DNA of 64,000 nucleotides from Mycogone perniciosa (Eukaryota; Ascomycota; Sordariomycetes; Hypocreales; Hypocreaceae): positions 186,001 to 250,000 of the forward strand of contig JAOALB010000025.1 in assembly GCA_025331125.1 (NCBI GenBank), read 5' to 3'. A program made the translations under genes and the position numbers. Position 1 is the first letter of the stretch. Each line of letters opens with the position of its first letter. This document shows, one piece after another, positions 12,401 through 24,403 of this stretch. The notes beneath the pieces are model-generated. The model made no database searches. It had not been told where the DNA came from and saw nothing but the letters and a program-made list of their open reading frames with translations.

Positions 12401-15400
12401 GCCTCGCAGGATTGGTACTCGGGATTGCCCACAATTTCACCCAGCCTCTCTATAATACCCAAAGCGCTTTCTGCGTTCACTGCCAGATCGGAACGGAACA
12501 GCTCCATCAAAAGGCCTTGGCAGGAGATGAGGTCATCGTCAGACAGAGACAGAAGATCATCGACAAAACCATCAGGAATCAGACCCAACTGGCTACCATC
12601 ATTGTGAATGATTCTCAAGAGACCTAGACGCATCTTGGTGTCCATATAAAACGCTTGGGAGCTGAGACGCAGTTGGATGTTTTGCCGTGGTATTGGGTAA
12701 GAGCTAGACGTAGACACGCCTCTGCTGCTCTGGGAGTCAAAATCGTCATCGATATCCATCAAGTCTGCGAGCCCCCTGGAGTTTTGACTAGCTTGTCCTT
12801 GTTCAATCGCAGCCGAAATTTTGGTAAGGAGATGGAGGAGACCTTTGTTTTCACCGCAAAGTTGACTGAGGCTTGATGTGCCGAGATCGGGAATGCAAAA
12901 TCGCACTTCTCGTAGAATTAGGTTGACGAATGTTGTAGGCTCCACGGAGTCCAATGCTGCAGCTATACCTCTTTCCGCCAATTCTAAGAGAATTGCTTCC
13001 ACAGATGAGGACTGAACAGAGTTGAGGTCGCTCACAAGAGGCATCAGCATTGTCCCGATAATGCACGCTGATAGGAGGCTCTGAAACCGATCAAGTGATA
13101 TTTGGCTGCCCCCATCACTGGCCCTTTTTGTCCACGAAGCACACAACTCTCGCAACTCTTCGAGTTTCGGGTAAAGTAGTTCTAAGACTAGCTTCTTGGA
13201 TGCGAAGAAGCTGCTGGCATCTGCTACAGGAGGCGGCCTGTCCTTACTCGACACATAGCAGCAGGGATTGGAAATGGTACCAGCCATTTCGTGCCCTAGA
13301 AGGAGGAGATACTCATTGAAGTGACCAATATCTCGCTGAGATTTCCAAGTCTCGCCGAGGGTACCACCGGAAATAGCATATTGAGAACTTGAAGATAACG
13401 GTTGAGCTCCACAACAGACGCGCAGGAGATTCACAAAGTCAATTGGCCGAACATGAGCGGACTGGAATGATGAATACGCCAGCTCGCCTAGTCACTTGTG
13501 TGTCAGCATATTTCTCTCAGGCTTTGGCGGAGAACTCACTCGGATTCCACTTCAAAAACACCCATCGAATTATATGACTAGACGTGCTCTGGCTAGCACT
13601 TGGAAGTCTGGCATTGCGAACGTGGTAGAGATGAAACATCAAGGCAAGAGACGTATCACACAAGATGCCGGGGCCATTGACGTCTGCCGTTGTCACTATG
13701 CCATTTACGTCCTCTGATATAGTATGGTACGGCAAGATATCCGCCTCGATAATGCTGTGAAGTAAAAGACACGCCGCGCCACTCGTTGTTGGGAGACTGA
13801 CTGACCTAGCAGCCAGGTGCCATATTTGCCGCCAGGTATCCTGTTGGCGATGACAAACATCAGACCACAATGCGCAACTGCAGATGTTAGCGTATGTTGC
13901 ATAATGAGAAGCGATTCAGATGTTACCTCGCGCAGGCGATAAGTGCCCAAGATGCTGTAATCGCATTCTTGTCCGCAGCGAATGGGACTAGGTCCCCGAG
14001 GAGTTCCCCAATTTCATCAGCCCCTAAGGTATTGGTTGCCAATATGAAGGGCAACAACTGCAGAGCCGTCCTTAGAATACCTACATCCTTCAACTTCAAC
14101 TTGAGCCTTATTGGGCTGGGGCCTTGGTAAATCCGTCTCTTTTTACGGGGCTGCTCGCCTTTTGCTGTTTCATCCCCAACAGTAGGCTTCTTCGGCCGCA
14201 TGAGAATTGCTTCCAGGAGAGCGAGATTCTGGACTATCGCCCAATGGCCTTCCCCTGAAACATTATGAGGACGAAGTCCAAATAAACCGATGTGCATAGA
14301 ATCTTTGGGCAACTTTGACGTCGTGAAAGTAACATCACCAATCTGTAATCGAAAGGCCTCGCTGCGCTTTGAGTACTCCTGCCATAGCGGTTCAATGAGT
14401 CCCTCTATATCACTGCGTACATCATTGTCCCAAAGATTCACTGCAAGGTGCTCGAGGTGTAAATGCATGAGAAATATACTCCTGGATATCTCGTTTCTCA
14501 GTCCTTTGATGAGCTCGTCTTGGGAGACCTTCTCGGCACGCCACCAGTAGCTCATAAGCGGCAGCAGATCTCTTGCCAGCATACTAGAGCCACTTAGGTC
14601 ATCAGCTTCCGTAGCGGTAAATATGGCATTGACGATTGAGAAACAGAGCGTCTGCATAGAACCGAGACTGAGATGTTTGATTCTCAAGATTCTTAATGCT
14701 AGGCTGGTAATGTCACTCATACGTCGTAGGATTGGGGCATTGGCTGCCGAGACCAAATGCAGCAAGCCCTCCAGAGCGTCTTTCAAAGGACCACCTTCGC
14801 CTTGACCGGAACGCCTCTGCGCTTGGGCCTGCAGTGAAGAATTTGACCTGGCAACAGATCGCGTTGAGGAGCTAGTCGGTGCTGGAGATGACCTAGAAGG
14901 CAATATAGTCGAGTTTGACTCATTGGGAAGAATATGCAGTGCAATATCGAGGAAGAAGTCGACACACATTTCCCATGGCCCGCCATCCTTTCGGCAAAGC
15001 AGTTCAACATTTGGCTGTCGAGATAGCACTTCTGTCAGAGCCTTGACATAGTCCTGGAGCAACGGTGGCACGAAATCTTCATCTGGGCCAGGGAGGACCT
15101 GAGTGATGTGGTCTATGACGGCAAGTAATGTTTTACGTCCAATTTTGGAAACCCCACGGCTGGCTGCCATTCTCACGGCTGCTGCACATTTTGAAAGTCG
15201 CGACGCGGCAGCATTCGAAGTTGTCTGTGACTTCTTCTTGTCATAGAACACGGGCTTCTCTCGAAGCACAAAGCTGAATATGGCCTCAAATATTTCGTGA
15301 TAGCCCTTGTCTCCAAGATCGGAACTACTCGGTGTCAGGGCAACCCACGGTGTTAGATATTCTGGACAATACATACAGGTTGGCAGATCTGTTTCGGGGA

Positions 15401-15611
15401 TTCAAGAGATGAGCCAAATCTGAGTGCTGGTTAATATTTTATCGGTTGATGTGGCAATCTGGGGCATAGCTTACCATCCACAGCTTTCTCACGATCTTTA
15501 AGAGAGGCAGATTTAACTTCACCTGTGAATGATTAATGACAAACCCCTGAAGGAATAGGGATAGGACGTACTGGCCAGGTTCATGACCGTAAACTTATGG
15601 GACGACGCCAT
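6444..15611 (-). CDS. tel1: Tel1, ATM-family PI3K-like protein kinase
   Basis: Eight exons (15611-15572, 15522-15475, 15419-15377, 15324-13927, 13877-13540, 13487-9023, 8969-6526, 6463-6444) sum to 8796 nt, giving 2931 aa, within the usual fungal Tel1 range. Tel1 is recruited to DNA ends by Mre11-Rad50-Xrs2/Nbs1, phosphorylates SQ/TQ sites, and maintains telomeres. The N-terminal exons give a TAN-like region (MASSHKFTVMN start, then DKGYHEIFEAIF). A long helical HEAT/FAT solenoid follows. The kinase domain carries the catalytic loop GLGDRHGHNILLD and the DFG-equivalent HIDLGIAFE. The FATC end reads LINQATDERNLAVLYSG and is finished by a 20-nt last exon (WAAYA, stop). Introns are 48-62 nt, several with CTAAC branch sites. 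The gene is divergent from nup192 across 655 bp. Assignment is secure; the first three small exons are the least certain part. Confidence 0.95.
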
Positions 15612-16266
15612 TTTAATTGACTAGAGACTTTTATCTCAGAACTTATTATTCTTGTAATGGTAGAGGCTCCGTTGTGAATCTCAGCTGTGTTTGTCGCGAC
15701 ACAGCCTCCTTTAAGTCGACATCAAACTGTAGACAGATTATTAGGGCGGAGAGCGGCGAAACCAGGGCAATGCTTATTGTCGAATATTCCATTTTATGAA
15801 TTAGAAATCACAATTTTGGGCAATCGGCTCCCTTTCCCATTATAAAAGCATTCAGAACTCGCGGACAAAAGCTCCCGATCACTCGTTGCCTCACAGCACA
15901 CCTAGGCTCCAGTATTATCCATGTAAATAACAGCTGAGCTCCCAGAGCAGTACAAGGTCTCCGTAAAGCCGGCAGAATTCTCACCGCCTGGGGAGCCCGT
16001 TTATGTCGGCGCGCAACATCTGCAATTCCGGCCATTCCGGCCAATGACGGGCCGCGCTGTCGCCCAGAACGACAAGGGTGCGTGCAACAAGGCTGCAGAA
16101 TCTCAAATTCGCTACTACTACTATCATCCACAAGCTGTAGCCAAACCCAGACATTTAGCCGCCTTGTTACGGTCTGGTGTTTGACTTGGGCCTCTCTCAT
16201 CACTGGGTGGCTTTTATTGTCGCGCCGTACGACAATTCCAATATGCGATAGCCGTCGATTGCCAAA
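15612..16266. promoter_or_regulatory. Shared divergent promoter of tel1 and nup192
   Basis: The two start codons face away from each other across 655 bp, so this block must hold both promoters. Near 16025-16045 there is a tandem ATTCCGGCC followed by CCAAT on the plus strand, a plausible CCAAT/GC-type core promoter element for nup192. No supported gene lies inside: the 131-codon minus frame at 15808-16203 has no recognisable features. Confidence 0.55.
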
Positions 16267-19200
16267 ATGGCTGAGATCCCGACATTAGAAGCTCTCCAAG
16301 CTCTCCACCGCGAGCTCGTGGCGTTGAGCAACAGCAGCGATGGCAGCTCTGACTACTTGAACAACGAGCTTGTTTTTCAGATCTTTGAGAAGGAACTGGG
16401 GAGATTATGGGAACGCCCCAAGAAGAATGAAAAGAGTCGCAATGCGGTCAAGACGGGTATGGATATTGCCGACCGACCATTGAGGCGATGGCAGCTCACA
16501 AGTCACAGGCAAGGTGTCCTTGGACGGCCAGACGTATTCCGTCAACGAGAAATTCCAACTAGATATACTTACGCTGTCCGACGAAATCGACATTGATGAG
16601 GTAGAGGCCGCAAGATACCTCCTCGAGTCACAAGATGACCCTTCCGTCCTCGGTCGATCGCTCCTCGAGTGCGCCCTGATTCGATTTCACCAGCAACGAA
16701 AATATGCCTTGGATTCTTTACGACTGTTCTTGGAACTGACCAATATGGACTATGACGAAGAACCTGCTGCGTTGGAAGTTGTCAAGATGTATGTTGAAAC
16801 GCGTCTCTTCCAAAAAGGCCCCGGCGGGACAAAACGCCTTGCCCCACGGTGCTTGTATGCCATGGCAGAAATCAAGATATGGCTACAAAGAGTAGCAGAG
16901 AAAATCACAGCGGCGCGAACCTTGGGCAATATGTTGCAGGACGAGATATCTGAAGAGATGGAGGCGGTTGAGTTTTCTCGCGTCAGCTTGATACAACAGC
17001 ATGAAGCTCTTGGTGTCATCTTATGCCGAAGTATTGAGAAGAGGCAAGTGGAAACATCAGATTTCGCGGAATTCATCTCGTTCTTGAAAAAAGCCGATAG
17101 ATATGACACCTTGCTAGGTCAGTACTGCTCATTATATACTGCGGTGGGGTTGCTAACACGATTCTCAAGTCCATCTCGTTCCGGCCATTGGCGCTTACAT
17201 GTCTGTATTTGCATCGTCAGAAGGAGGCTACGATCTCAGGCAAGGTCGAGAATTGAATGCAAAACTCTTTCCCCCTTCAGATGATTCAACCTGGCCACTC
17301 CCATATCTGCACGCTACAGTGCGTGCATGGTGGCTCACAGAATACAGCGGGTGGTATCTGGATGACCCTCCAGAATCAGCAATACCGCCGGGCACTGATC
17401 TCGATCAAGGTATGTATTCGTGACAAATCCAAATTCAAGATACGCTACTGACTTAGTACAGAGGATCGTCAAAGATCCAAGCAATTCCTGGACTCTTTGA
17501 AAGATGGAGCATTCGACTTTATTCTCTCAGTGGCTGGAGACGTGACATCGCCAGACTGGCATGACTCTGTCCGAGTTGGCATGCGCAAGTGGCTGCAGAG
17601 AAAGTCTTCGCCTCTGGTCGCGGAGCCAATTCAGTTCTCCAATTTCTTCCAGTCGTGTCTGATGTCACAACTGGAGGTCTTTGTTGACGCGTTCATCACA
17701 AATTTGCCCGATGTCCTCCGGAAGCTTCGACTGGAAGAAGATGAGCAACGCCAACTCAGTCAGACACACGAACAAGATCTGGATTTGGAGCGGTTCTTGC
17801 TCATCATTGCCTACGCTTATGAGGGACGACCCGAGGCTGCCGCAAACTTCTGGCAGGATCCAGACAGCAACCTTGCTGGCTTCATGCATTGGGCGTCTCG
17901 GAGAGCCTCAACACCGCTGGTTGCAGCCTTTTGCGAAATGCTCCAGGCCATCTCCGTGAATGATGAATGCGCTACTGCTGCACACGAGTTTCTCCTTGAT
18001 GAAGGCCATCATTCTTCCGGAAAGATGAGAAGAACTCAATCGCTGACTTGGACACAAATATTCAAGGAACTTGACTTCTTCTCGGACAAGGTCAGGCAGA
18101 AGCCAACACCCACACAGTCTGTAAGGTATCGAGGTGGGAAGCCGACGAGCGATCTAGTGGAAACCGAGCCAGAGTCAGCGATGATGCTTGGGTGCTATCT
18201 TCGACTCATCACGAAGCTAGCTAGCGAGAGCGAGACCACGAGACACTTTTTGCTCCAGAGCTCGGGGTACAATCTTGTTGACATGCTCTATGAGTTGGCT
18301 AGCAGTCCTATACCTTCTCAGCTGCGTGGTTCTGTCTTTCTCGCACTGAAATCTTTAGTGAGCAGAAAGACCCTGCAAGAGAGTCATACTATGTGGCGGT
18401 GTTTAGAGAACTGGATCTCTGGTGGATATGCTGGTGCGGCAACAGGTTCGCTAAGGTCTCCGCATCCTACACCACCAGTTTCCATGGACCGCATCCTAGA
18501 CGAGATGAGCAGTGGTTTTGAGGATCCCGAATCCTTCATAAAGTTGTTGCTTGAATTGGTTACCCCCTCGAGCGATAGCAGCCCGCTGAATGACGGCCTG
18601 CCCTTCCCAGAGAACTTGGGGTCAAGTTCCCGAGCCCCAGGAATTGAGGTTTATGTGGACTTTGTCGTTGGTCTTGTCTTCGCGTCAAAGATACAAGATC
18701 TCCAAGATGTTCACCAGATTCGGGTGTTGAGACTAAGCTGCCTAGAGTTTATCCTCACATGTTTAACTACCTTTAACGAAGATCTTTTGGTCTTCGCAAA
18801 CGAAACAAATATCGCTATCGACTCCGTCGTCGCGACGACTGACCTTGCAACATATGTCAGGATGCATCCTTTCGCCAGGGTAATGGAGTGGATGTTCAAT
18901 GACAAGGTGATGACGGCGCTTTTCAACACCATCCACCAAAAGTCCATCGATGTTGGAAACGCGACCGCTGATTCACCACTCATTCTGGGAATTTTGCGTG
19001 CAGTGGAGGTCATCTCAAAGGTTCTTGATCTGGAAACCACTTATCTTGACCTTGTTAGACCCCTCATCAAGCTCCAATCTGGTCCGCGGCAGCAACCAGT
19101 CGCGAACGCTGCCTATGCCTCATTCCAAGACGGACTGGTGACCAGATTGAATTTGGTCGTGGATATAGGCAAGTATTGCAGCCTCGGCCATCCGGACCTT

Positions 19201-21568
19201 ACCTTGGCCTGCCTCAAACTCTTGGAAAAGATGTCGTCATCATCTAAAATCACGGCTGCTTGGTCTGGATCTGGCCGTCATGCACATAGGAACAAGGCTA
19301 TTGTTGCCATGGAGGCAAACGGCGAGCATGAAGGCATCTCTCGGGCCTTCATTTCTGAAGTTATGGCTCCTCTTGAGACAATCAGTGGAGCGGACTCCCC
19401 TATCTATATAACAAAGATATACATTCTGGACTTTTTGTATCAATGTCTACGAATGTCGCCTAAAGAGCCAAGCATTGCTCATTTACTTCTTGGGTTCAAG
19501 TGCGGCTTGGATTCTCTCTCAGTCGAAGCCAGTGGAGCATTTGCGTCACGGACCTCGTTGTTTCATAGCATTCTGGGCTTGTTACTGGAATCGCCATCCA
19601 GTGATGCCCTGGGGATGAGGCAGTGGTTGGTTGCCTTGAAGTCACGGGTGATGCGCATATTAAACATTCTCTGGGGCTCGCCACTGTCGTCGTCGATTGT
19701 CATCCAGGAGCTGCGTGAAAACGAGCTTCTCTTCCACCTTTTGGTCCGTGAAACTGTCATTCAGCCTGATTTGCCATGGGAAGGCCAAAACGTTGGAAAT
19801 GTGCATTTCCCAGTCACCGATGGAGCCGTTACATTGGTTGAGTTTCTAACTCTTCGAAGCATGAGCTTGGAATACATCGCCATGGAACTATGCATGATAG
19901 CGCAGGGTCGCATGCCTAGTGTGAAGAGGCGCATATTCGATGCTCTCAACGGTCAGATTGTTGGAGAGGGCAATGAGCAAATCCAAACCCCCACAGTTTT
20001 TGATTTATTCGACTTCTTACTTCCTGATGGGTTCTGGGAAATACCCCCTCCCCCAATTCAATACTACAAGGATCTAGACCTCTCAGCATGTTTGGAGAGT
20101 GACGCGGATTCAAATCAAATTTACAATCTCGATCGCGTCAAGGAGGTTCTCCTTCTAAAAAGAGGCGAGGCACAGGGTCAAGGAGCTATCATCGCTGCCC
20201 AGGATCTGGCGGTCATTGAGAAGGAGGAGCTTATGATTATGGAATATCTCATTTCCTGCGATAGACAAAAGCAAATTGCGTCGCAATGCCTCAAGGTACT
20301 GAGATCCTGGATCAAGCTGCTGCTCGTCATGGTTGAATCAAGCGACTTTAAGGGCACAGCTCAGACTTCGTTCTTCTTGCAAGCTCTTCAAGCTATTCTA
20401 CCAAGCCTGGAAGTCTTTGCATCAGATCGCCCCAATGAAGCGCTGGAGCTGGCCAAGTTAGCTAGAGTCCTAATCTTCAAACTCGACCTGACAACTCCTG
20501 ATACGGAAGATAAGCAAAGCCGAGCTATTGGGAATTTGGTCAGTGACAAGCTGTATCAACTCTTCCAGACCTGCCTGCAGGCAAGCGGAAAGTGGGCTGG
20601 CACTCCTGAATTGAGAGCCATCTACTACGAGATTTGCTACAGGTATCTCACAGGCATGTCGGAAGAGCAGGGGCCATTGACTGCCAGCCGGCCCAAGACT
20701 TTCAAGACAGTCCAGGTATATGGTGAGAGACTCATCAACGTCATCTGTGACGACGCCTACTGTGGCGAGCCCACCTGCCAGACCGCAGCCCTTATTCTCC
20801 TCGGCGCTTTAGTACACATGGACAGCCAGGGGGGAGAAAGTTATGTTGTAGAGACGCTTAACAAGCTGAACTTTGTCAGCATACTCGTCGACTCCCTCCG
20901 GAACATCATGCAGGAATGGCATGATGTCTTTACCTCAGGTATGACCCATCTTTTGACCGTCATGTTATCCATCCACCATCTTTTACTAACTCTTGGGCTT
21001 CACAGGTCAAACCGATCAGCAAAACTATCAAAACGCCCGCCTCGCCATCATCCTGCAACTCGCACAGTCTCGCACCGGTGCTAAATACATCCTCCACGCT
21101 AACATCTTCCGCGCCATCGAGCACTCCGGTCTCTTCGCCGCAGACCCTGAACTGCAAGTCGACTCTGCGAACCCGCGCGCCCTGGAGCAGCACTACGACC
21201 TCCTAGCCAAGGTCGTGCGCATCATCGGCGCTGCGATCCTGAGCCGTGGCAGTCATAACGTTACTCAAGGACGCAAGTTCCTCACGGATCATCGCATGCT
21301 CGTGACGCATACACTGAAGCGCAGCGCGGGTATTGGCAGTGGGAATACGGATCAGGCGTTGGAGGAGAGGGTGGAAGAGCTGGCGGATGCGCTCGTGGTT
21401 GTCATTGCCGCGACGGGTTTCTTGGAGGTAAGCATTGATTGCCCTTGCCAGCCTCCCATTCAAAACGATTTAACCCTTATTATTGTCACCGTATACTGAC
21501 CACGACAACAGTTTGAGAGCGACGTCCTACCAGAACCAAAACAGCAAAATCACGTCTTATTCCACTGA
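16267..21568 (+). CDS. nup192: Nup192, inner-ring nucleoporin (human Nup205 family)
   Basis: Six exons (16267-16456, 16509-17117, 17170-17409, 17462-20938, 21006-21427, 21512-21568) give 1664 aa, close to yeast Nup192. It is a large alpha-helical solenoid of the nuclear pore inner ring that binds Nic96, Nup53 and other adaptors. Recognition rests on the N-terminal region (ELVFQIFEKELGRLW, LSDEIDIDEVEAARYLL, then HQQRKYALDSLRLFLEL) and the continuous helix-rich body without catalytic motifs. The start is the first ATG of the exon, in the context CCAAAATGG. All five introns have GT-AG ends. The last exon adds only 19 codons (FESDVLPEP...). It is divergent from tel1 and convergent with the RING gene at 22334. 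Expected to be essential and constitutively expressed (family knowledge). Confidence 0.93.
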
Positions 21569-22333
21569 AACTGGGGCCACAGGGGGAGACACAGAATAGG
21601 TGTTGACTAGAGATTTATTTGTCCATGTAATGTAGCCGGGGAGACGCATTAGAAGAAAGAAGACATATCCGTGGCATTAATTGCAGGTACTTGAAAGCGG
21701 CGTTGGATGGAAAGGCCAAAGTTTTCGTGCGACAGTAGGAGTGGGAGAGAGTGTGTGTGGAGGGAAGAAGAGAACGACGAAAGGGAGGGCGAGAGTATAC
21801 CATCTGGAAAAAATATACATGAAATTTCTTGGCATCATCACTTGACATTGTATCACTTTCATTTCATAGACATGGCTAGTCAATCAGTTACAGCAGTTTC
21901 ACTCGCTCACTGCTGCGAAATTATGGCTTTGTCTATTGAAGTGAGTACGGACGTGGTATGCATTCCTATTTTTCAAGCCTGGAGTGCGCCAGTCCCTTCA
22001 CGTTCTGTACAAGAGGCTCGCGAGATGGTCTCTATGACGCCGCTTTCATGGTGTCCTGAGTGAGGGTTTATGAAAAGGGGGATCCAGTGCAGGCGGGCGA
22101 CCAGTGTTGGATATCGTGATGGTGTGTTTTCTTGACAGGGGGAGAGCTAGTACACAGGCAGCTGGTTAATGCACCTTTTTTTTGGGTCGGTCATCCAGCT
22201 TGCTGCCTAAGTGGCGGTGCCTTCATGGATAATTCGTGACCATTATGGTTCGTTTCTTGCATCCTCCGGAGACCTCTCCGTGGATAAATGGGTATCTTAG
22301 TTCGTGATCTTGGTGGTAAAAGGAGTGTTGGTT
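21569..22333. other. Convergent 3' intergenic region
   Basis: About 765 bp lie between two convergent stop codons (nup192 plus, RING gene minus). The stretch should contain both 3' UTRs and terminators. Small open frames on both strands (21615-21883 minus, 21707-22063 plus) overlap one another and have no recognisable features. Confidence 0.5.
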
Positions 22334-23890
22334 TCATGTCAGGGAATCGGCTTTCCGTTTGCCCTTTCGAGTTGCCGTCATTAACTTGAGTTCCAGGTGC
22401 CAGAATCCCTTCGTCTTGGAGGTGTAATCAGCATGAGGCTTCATGTCGATCTTATTTCGACACATGGGGCATTTGCCCCTCGTAGCCTCAACATTGAGCG
22501 AAGAGTGGAGACACTGAGCACAATACATGTGACCTGATGGAGAGCATGTTAGCAAGCTATGAGATGATTTGGATGGATGATATAGAGACGGAATAGATTT
22601 GCGAGACATACCACAATGCGTGATGGTCAAGTTTGTTACATCATCCATGCAAATGACGCACTGAAAGGCAGCGAGCTTGGTCCTGTTGTCCATCTCTGGC
22701 TTCTTAAGTTCTTCCGGCACCTCGGTGGCTTCAGTCAAGTCAATTGTGGCGTAATCCTCCAGCTTCGAGTCCACGCCTGTACCCGGTCTGGGCGGGCTCT
22801 CCCCGAAAAGATCATCATCTGGGTTTAGGGCGGTAGTCGTACCAGCAACAGAGTGGCGTGAAGCAGGGCGAAGTTCCGCGCCGGGCGTTGTTCTTCGTCG
22901 TTTATTAGACATCAACCCTTGGTGGCCGGCTGGGGAAGCCGGGTCGGCGCGGCTGCGAGCAGAGGGCATGGCGTCGGAAAAAGACGTATCGGGAGTTTGG
23001 GTGAAGAGACTCTCGTTGAAGATATCGTTGGTGAGATATGAGTGCTGTGAATCGCCTCCACTGGAGTTTGTGAGTTGTGTGGTGGATCGCGAAGGGGGAG
23101 AGAATATGCTTGGGTTCGAGAAGAAGGGATCGTCGGGAACGCGGCGCGATAGTGACGATGCAGCACTTTGGCGGAGAGTTGTGGTGCCTGGCACTGGAGG
23201 CAAGGCCGAAGCTGATGCCGGGGCTGATGTTGCAGCCTGGAGGCTCGGGAGCTGGTGAAGGATTGGCACCTGGCCTGCGTGGGAAGCTGGTCGGACCGGC
23301 GACGGCTGGTTTATGGTAAACGGCGGGTAGGTAGAGGGCGATGAAGCGTTCAGGAAAGCAGCCACCAGTTCGTCCTCGTCCTCGTCGAGGAAGTCGGAAT
23401 CTGGCACGACCAGGTCGTCGTCGTTGACGCTGCTGACCTCTTCCCAGTTATAGAAGTTGTTCATCCAAGCGTCATACCAGGCCGGGGGCGACAGAGGGTG
23501 TCGGGAGGGCGTGGAGAGGTTGCTGTTGCCAGGTGCCGAGGCGTTGCTGTTTCTCGACAACGTCGTCTCCCACGTCACTACGGAGGAGGACTGAGAGTGG
23601 TATCGGGGCGACGAGGACCGGCCAGGTGGCGACGGACCTTCTGGGGGCAATGGCGGGAGGATTGGCCGGTTGTTGGTGCTGTTTAGTCGCCCTAGGCCTA
23701 GCAAGCTGCCGATGCCGCTACCGAAGCCACTGCTGCTGCTGCTGCTGCCGGCAGCATTCGAGTCTCTAGCCCTGCCTTCGGTATTTCTCAGCGGCGAAGG
23801 CGACAGCGATAGCGATGCCTGCGAGTGCGAGGAGGACGCCGGCGACAAGTTGCTCGTTTGGTGCTGAAAGAGGCCGCGCCGCGATGCCAT
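22334..23890 (-). CDS. RING-type E3 ubiquitin ligase with SUMO-interaction-like motifs
   Basis: ATG at 23890 (MASRRGLFQ); the frame is open further upstream but has no ATG there. One 78-nt intron (22534-22611) leaves 492 aa. The first 400 residues are Ser/Pro-rich and disordered, with acidic patches (SDFLDEDEDE). A C-terminal C3HC4 RING follows: CVIC, then THC-GHMYCAQC, then CPMC. The intron lies exactly between the third cysteine (THC) and the histidine (GHM). It is divisible by three and stop-free, so an unspliced message would insert 26 residues into the RING and probably disable it. Just before the RING lies YATIDLTE, a good SUMO-interaction motif candidate; LVVPDSD is a second. The RING resembles Slx8/Rfp-type SUMO-targeted ligases, so a STUbL role is plausible but inferred. 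It is convergent with nup192. Confidence 0.82.
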   Translation of the reverse strand: MASRRGLFQHQTSNLSPASSSHSQASLSLSPSPLRNTEGRARDSNAAGSSSSSSGFGSGIGSLLGLGRLNSTNNRPILPPLPPEGPSPPGRSSSPRYHSQSSSVVTWETTLSRNSNASAPGNSNLSTPSRHPLSPPAWYDAWMNNFYNWEEVSSVNDDDLVVPDSDFLDEDEDELVAAFLNASSPSTYPPFTINQPSPVRPASHAGQVPILHQLPSLQAATSAPASASALPPVPGTTTLRQSAASSLSRRVPDDPFFSNPSIFSPPSRSTTQLTNSSGGDSQHSYLTNDIFNESLFTQTPDTSFSDAMPSARSRADPASPAGHQGLMSNKRRRTTPGAELRPASRHSVAGTTTALNPDDDLFGESPPRPGTGVDSKLEDYATIDLTEATEVPEELKKPEMDNRTKLAAFQCVICMDDVTNLTITHCGMSRKSIPSLYHPSKSSHSLLTCSPSGHMYCAQCLHSSLNVEATRGKCPMCRNKIDMKPHADYTSKTKGFWHLELKLMTATRKGKRKADSLT

Positions 23891-24403
23891 TGTGTGGGTG
23901 ACGGAGGGGTCGGGTTCGGGTCGGTTGATTTTTGGGACCAAACGCCCACGCGCTAATGGTAATGGCTCATAAGCAAAAGGGAAGACGCAGTGCGGCTAAG
24001 TATTAATGAACGAAAGAGAGTAGAAGGGAGAGTGGCATCCATTTAGAAAGAGAGGGAGAGAGGGAGAGGGCGAGTTGGTTTTGTTGGAAGCTGAGTTTTG
24101 GTACATACATATTACATATTACGAGACAGCCCACTGGCGCTCACTGTCGCCACATGTTGCTTATTTGCTGCCCTCGTTCTGTGTCAGCAGAAGTACTCTG
24201 TACCTCGTACTCTGTGCATTATTCATTCACCCTTCAATTACCCGCCTCTGTGATCCGATTTGCCCATTAGATACTTCGTACTCCGTACAGCCCATCAATG
24301 TCCTCCGCCAGACACTGCCGACAAAGCTTCACAAGAGTCCGCTCCAGTCTGCCCAGTCTGCCATATAATGGATCAATCTTCAGATGAGATTCTCTCCCTA
24401 CTC
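23891..24403. other. Intergenic, promoter of the RING gene
   Basis: About 510 bp lie between the RING-gene ATG and the stop of the DUF7924 gene, both on the minus strand. A purine-rich tract (AGAGAGGGAGAG) lies at 24045-24075. GTAC heptad arrays are listed separately. No gene is supported. Confidence 0.5.
24193..24288. repeat. Two GTAC heptad arrays
   Basis: GTAC tetranucleotides recur with exact 7-nt spacing. The first array has GTAC at 24193, 24200 and 24207, then GTGC at 24214, with spacers TCT, CTC, TCT. The second has ATAC at 24271, then GTAC at 24278 and 24285, with spacers TTC and TCC. These are the first copies, going rightward, of the repeat family described under findings. Confidence 0.8.

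Noticed and set aside
13749..13799. Possible 51-nt intron inside a TEL1 exon (GTCAGT ... CACAG)
   Set aside because: The in-frame sequence ARSVSLPTTSGAACLLLH fits the Tel1 helical repeat and the frame is kept either way, so it is read as coding.
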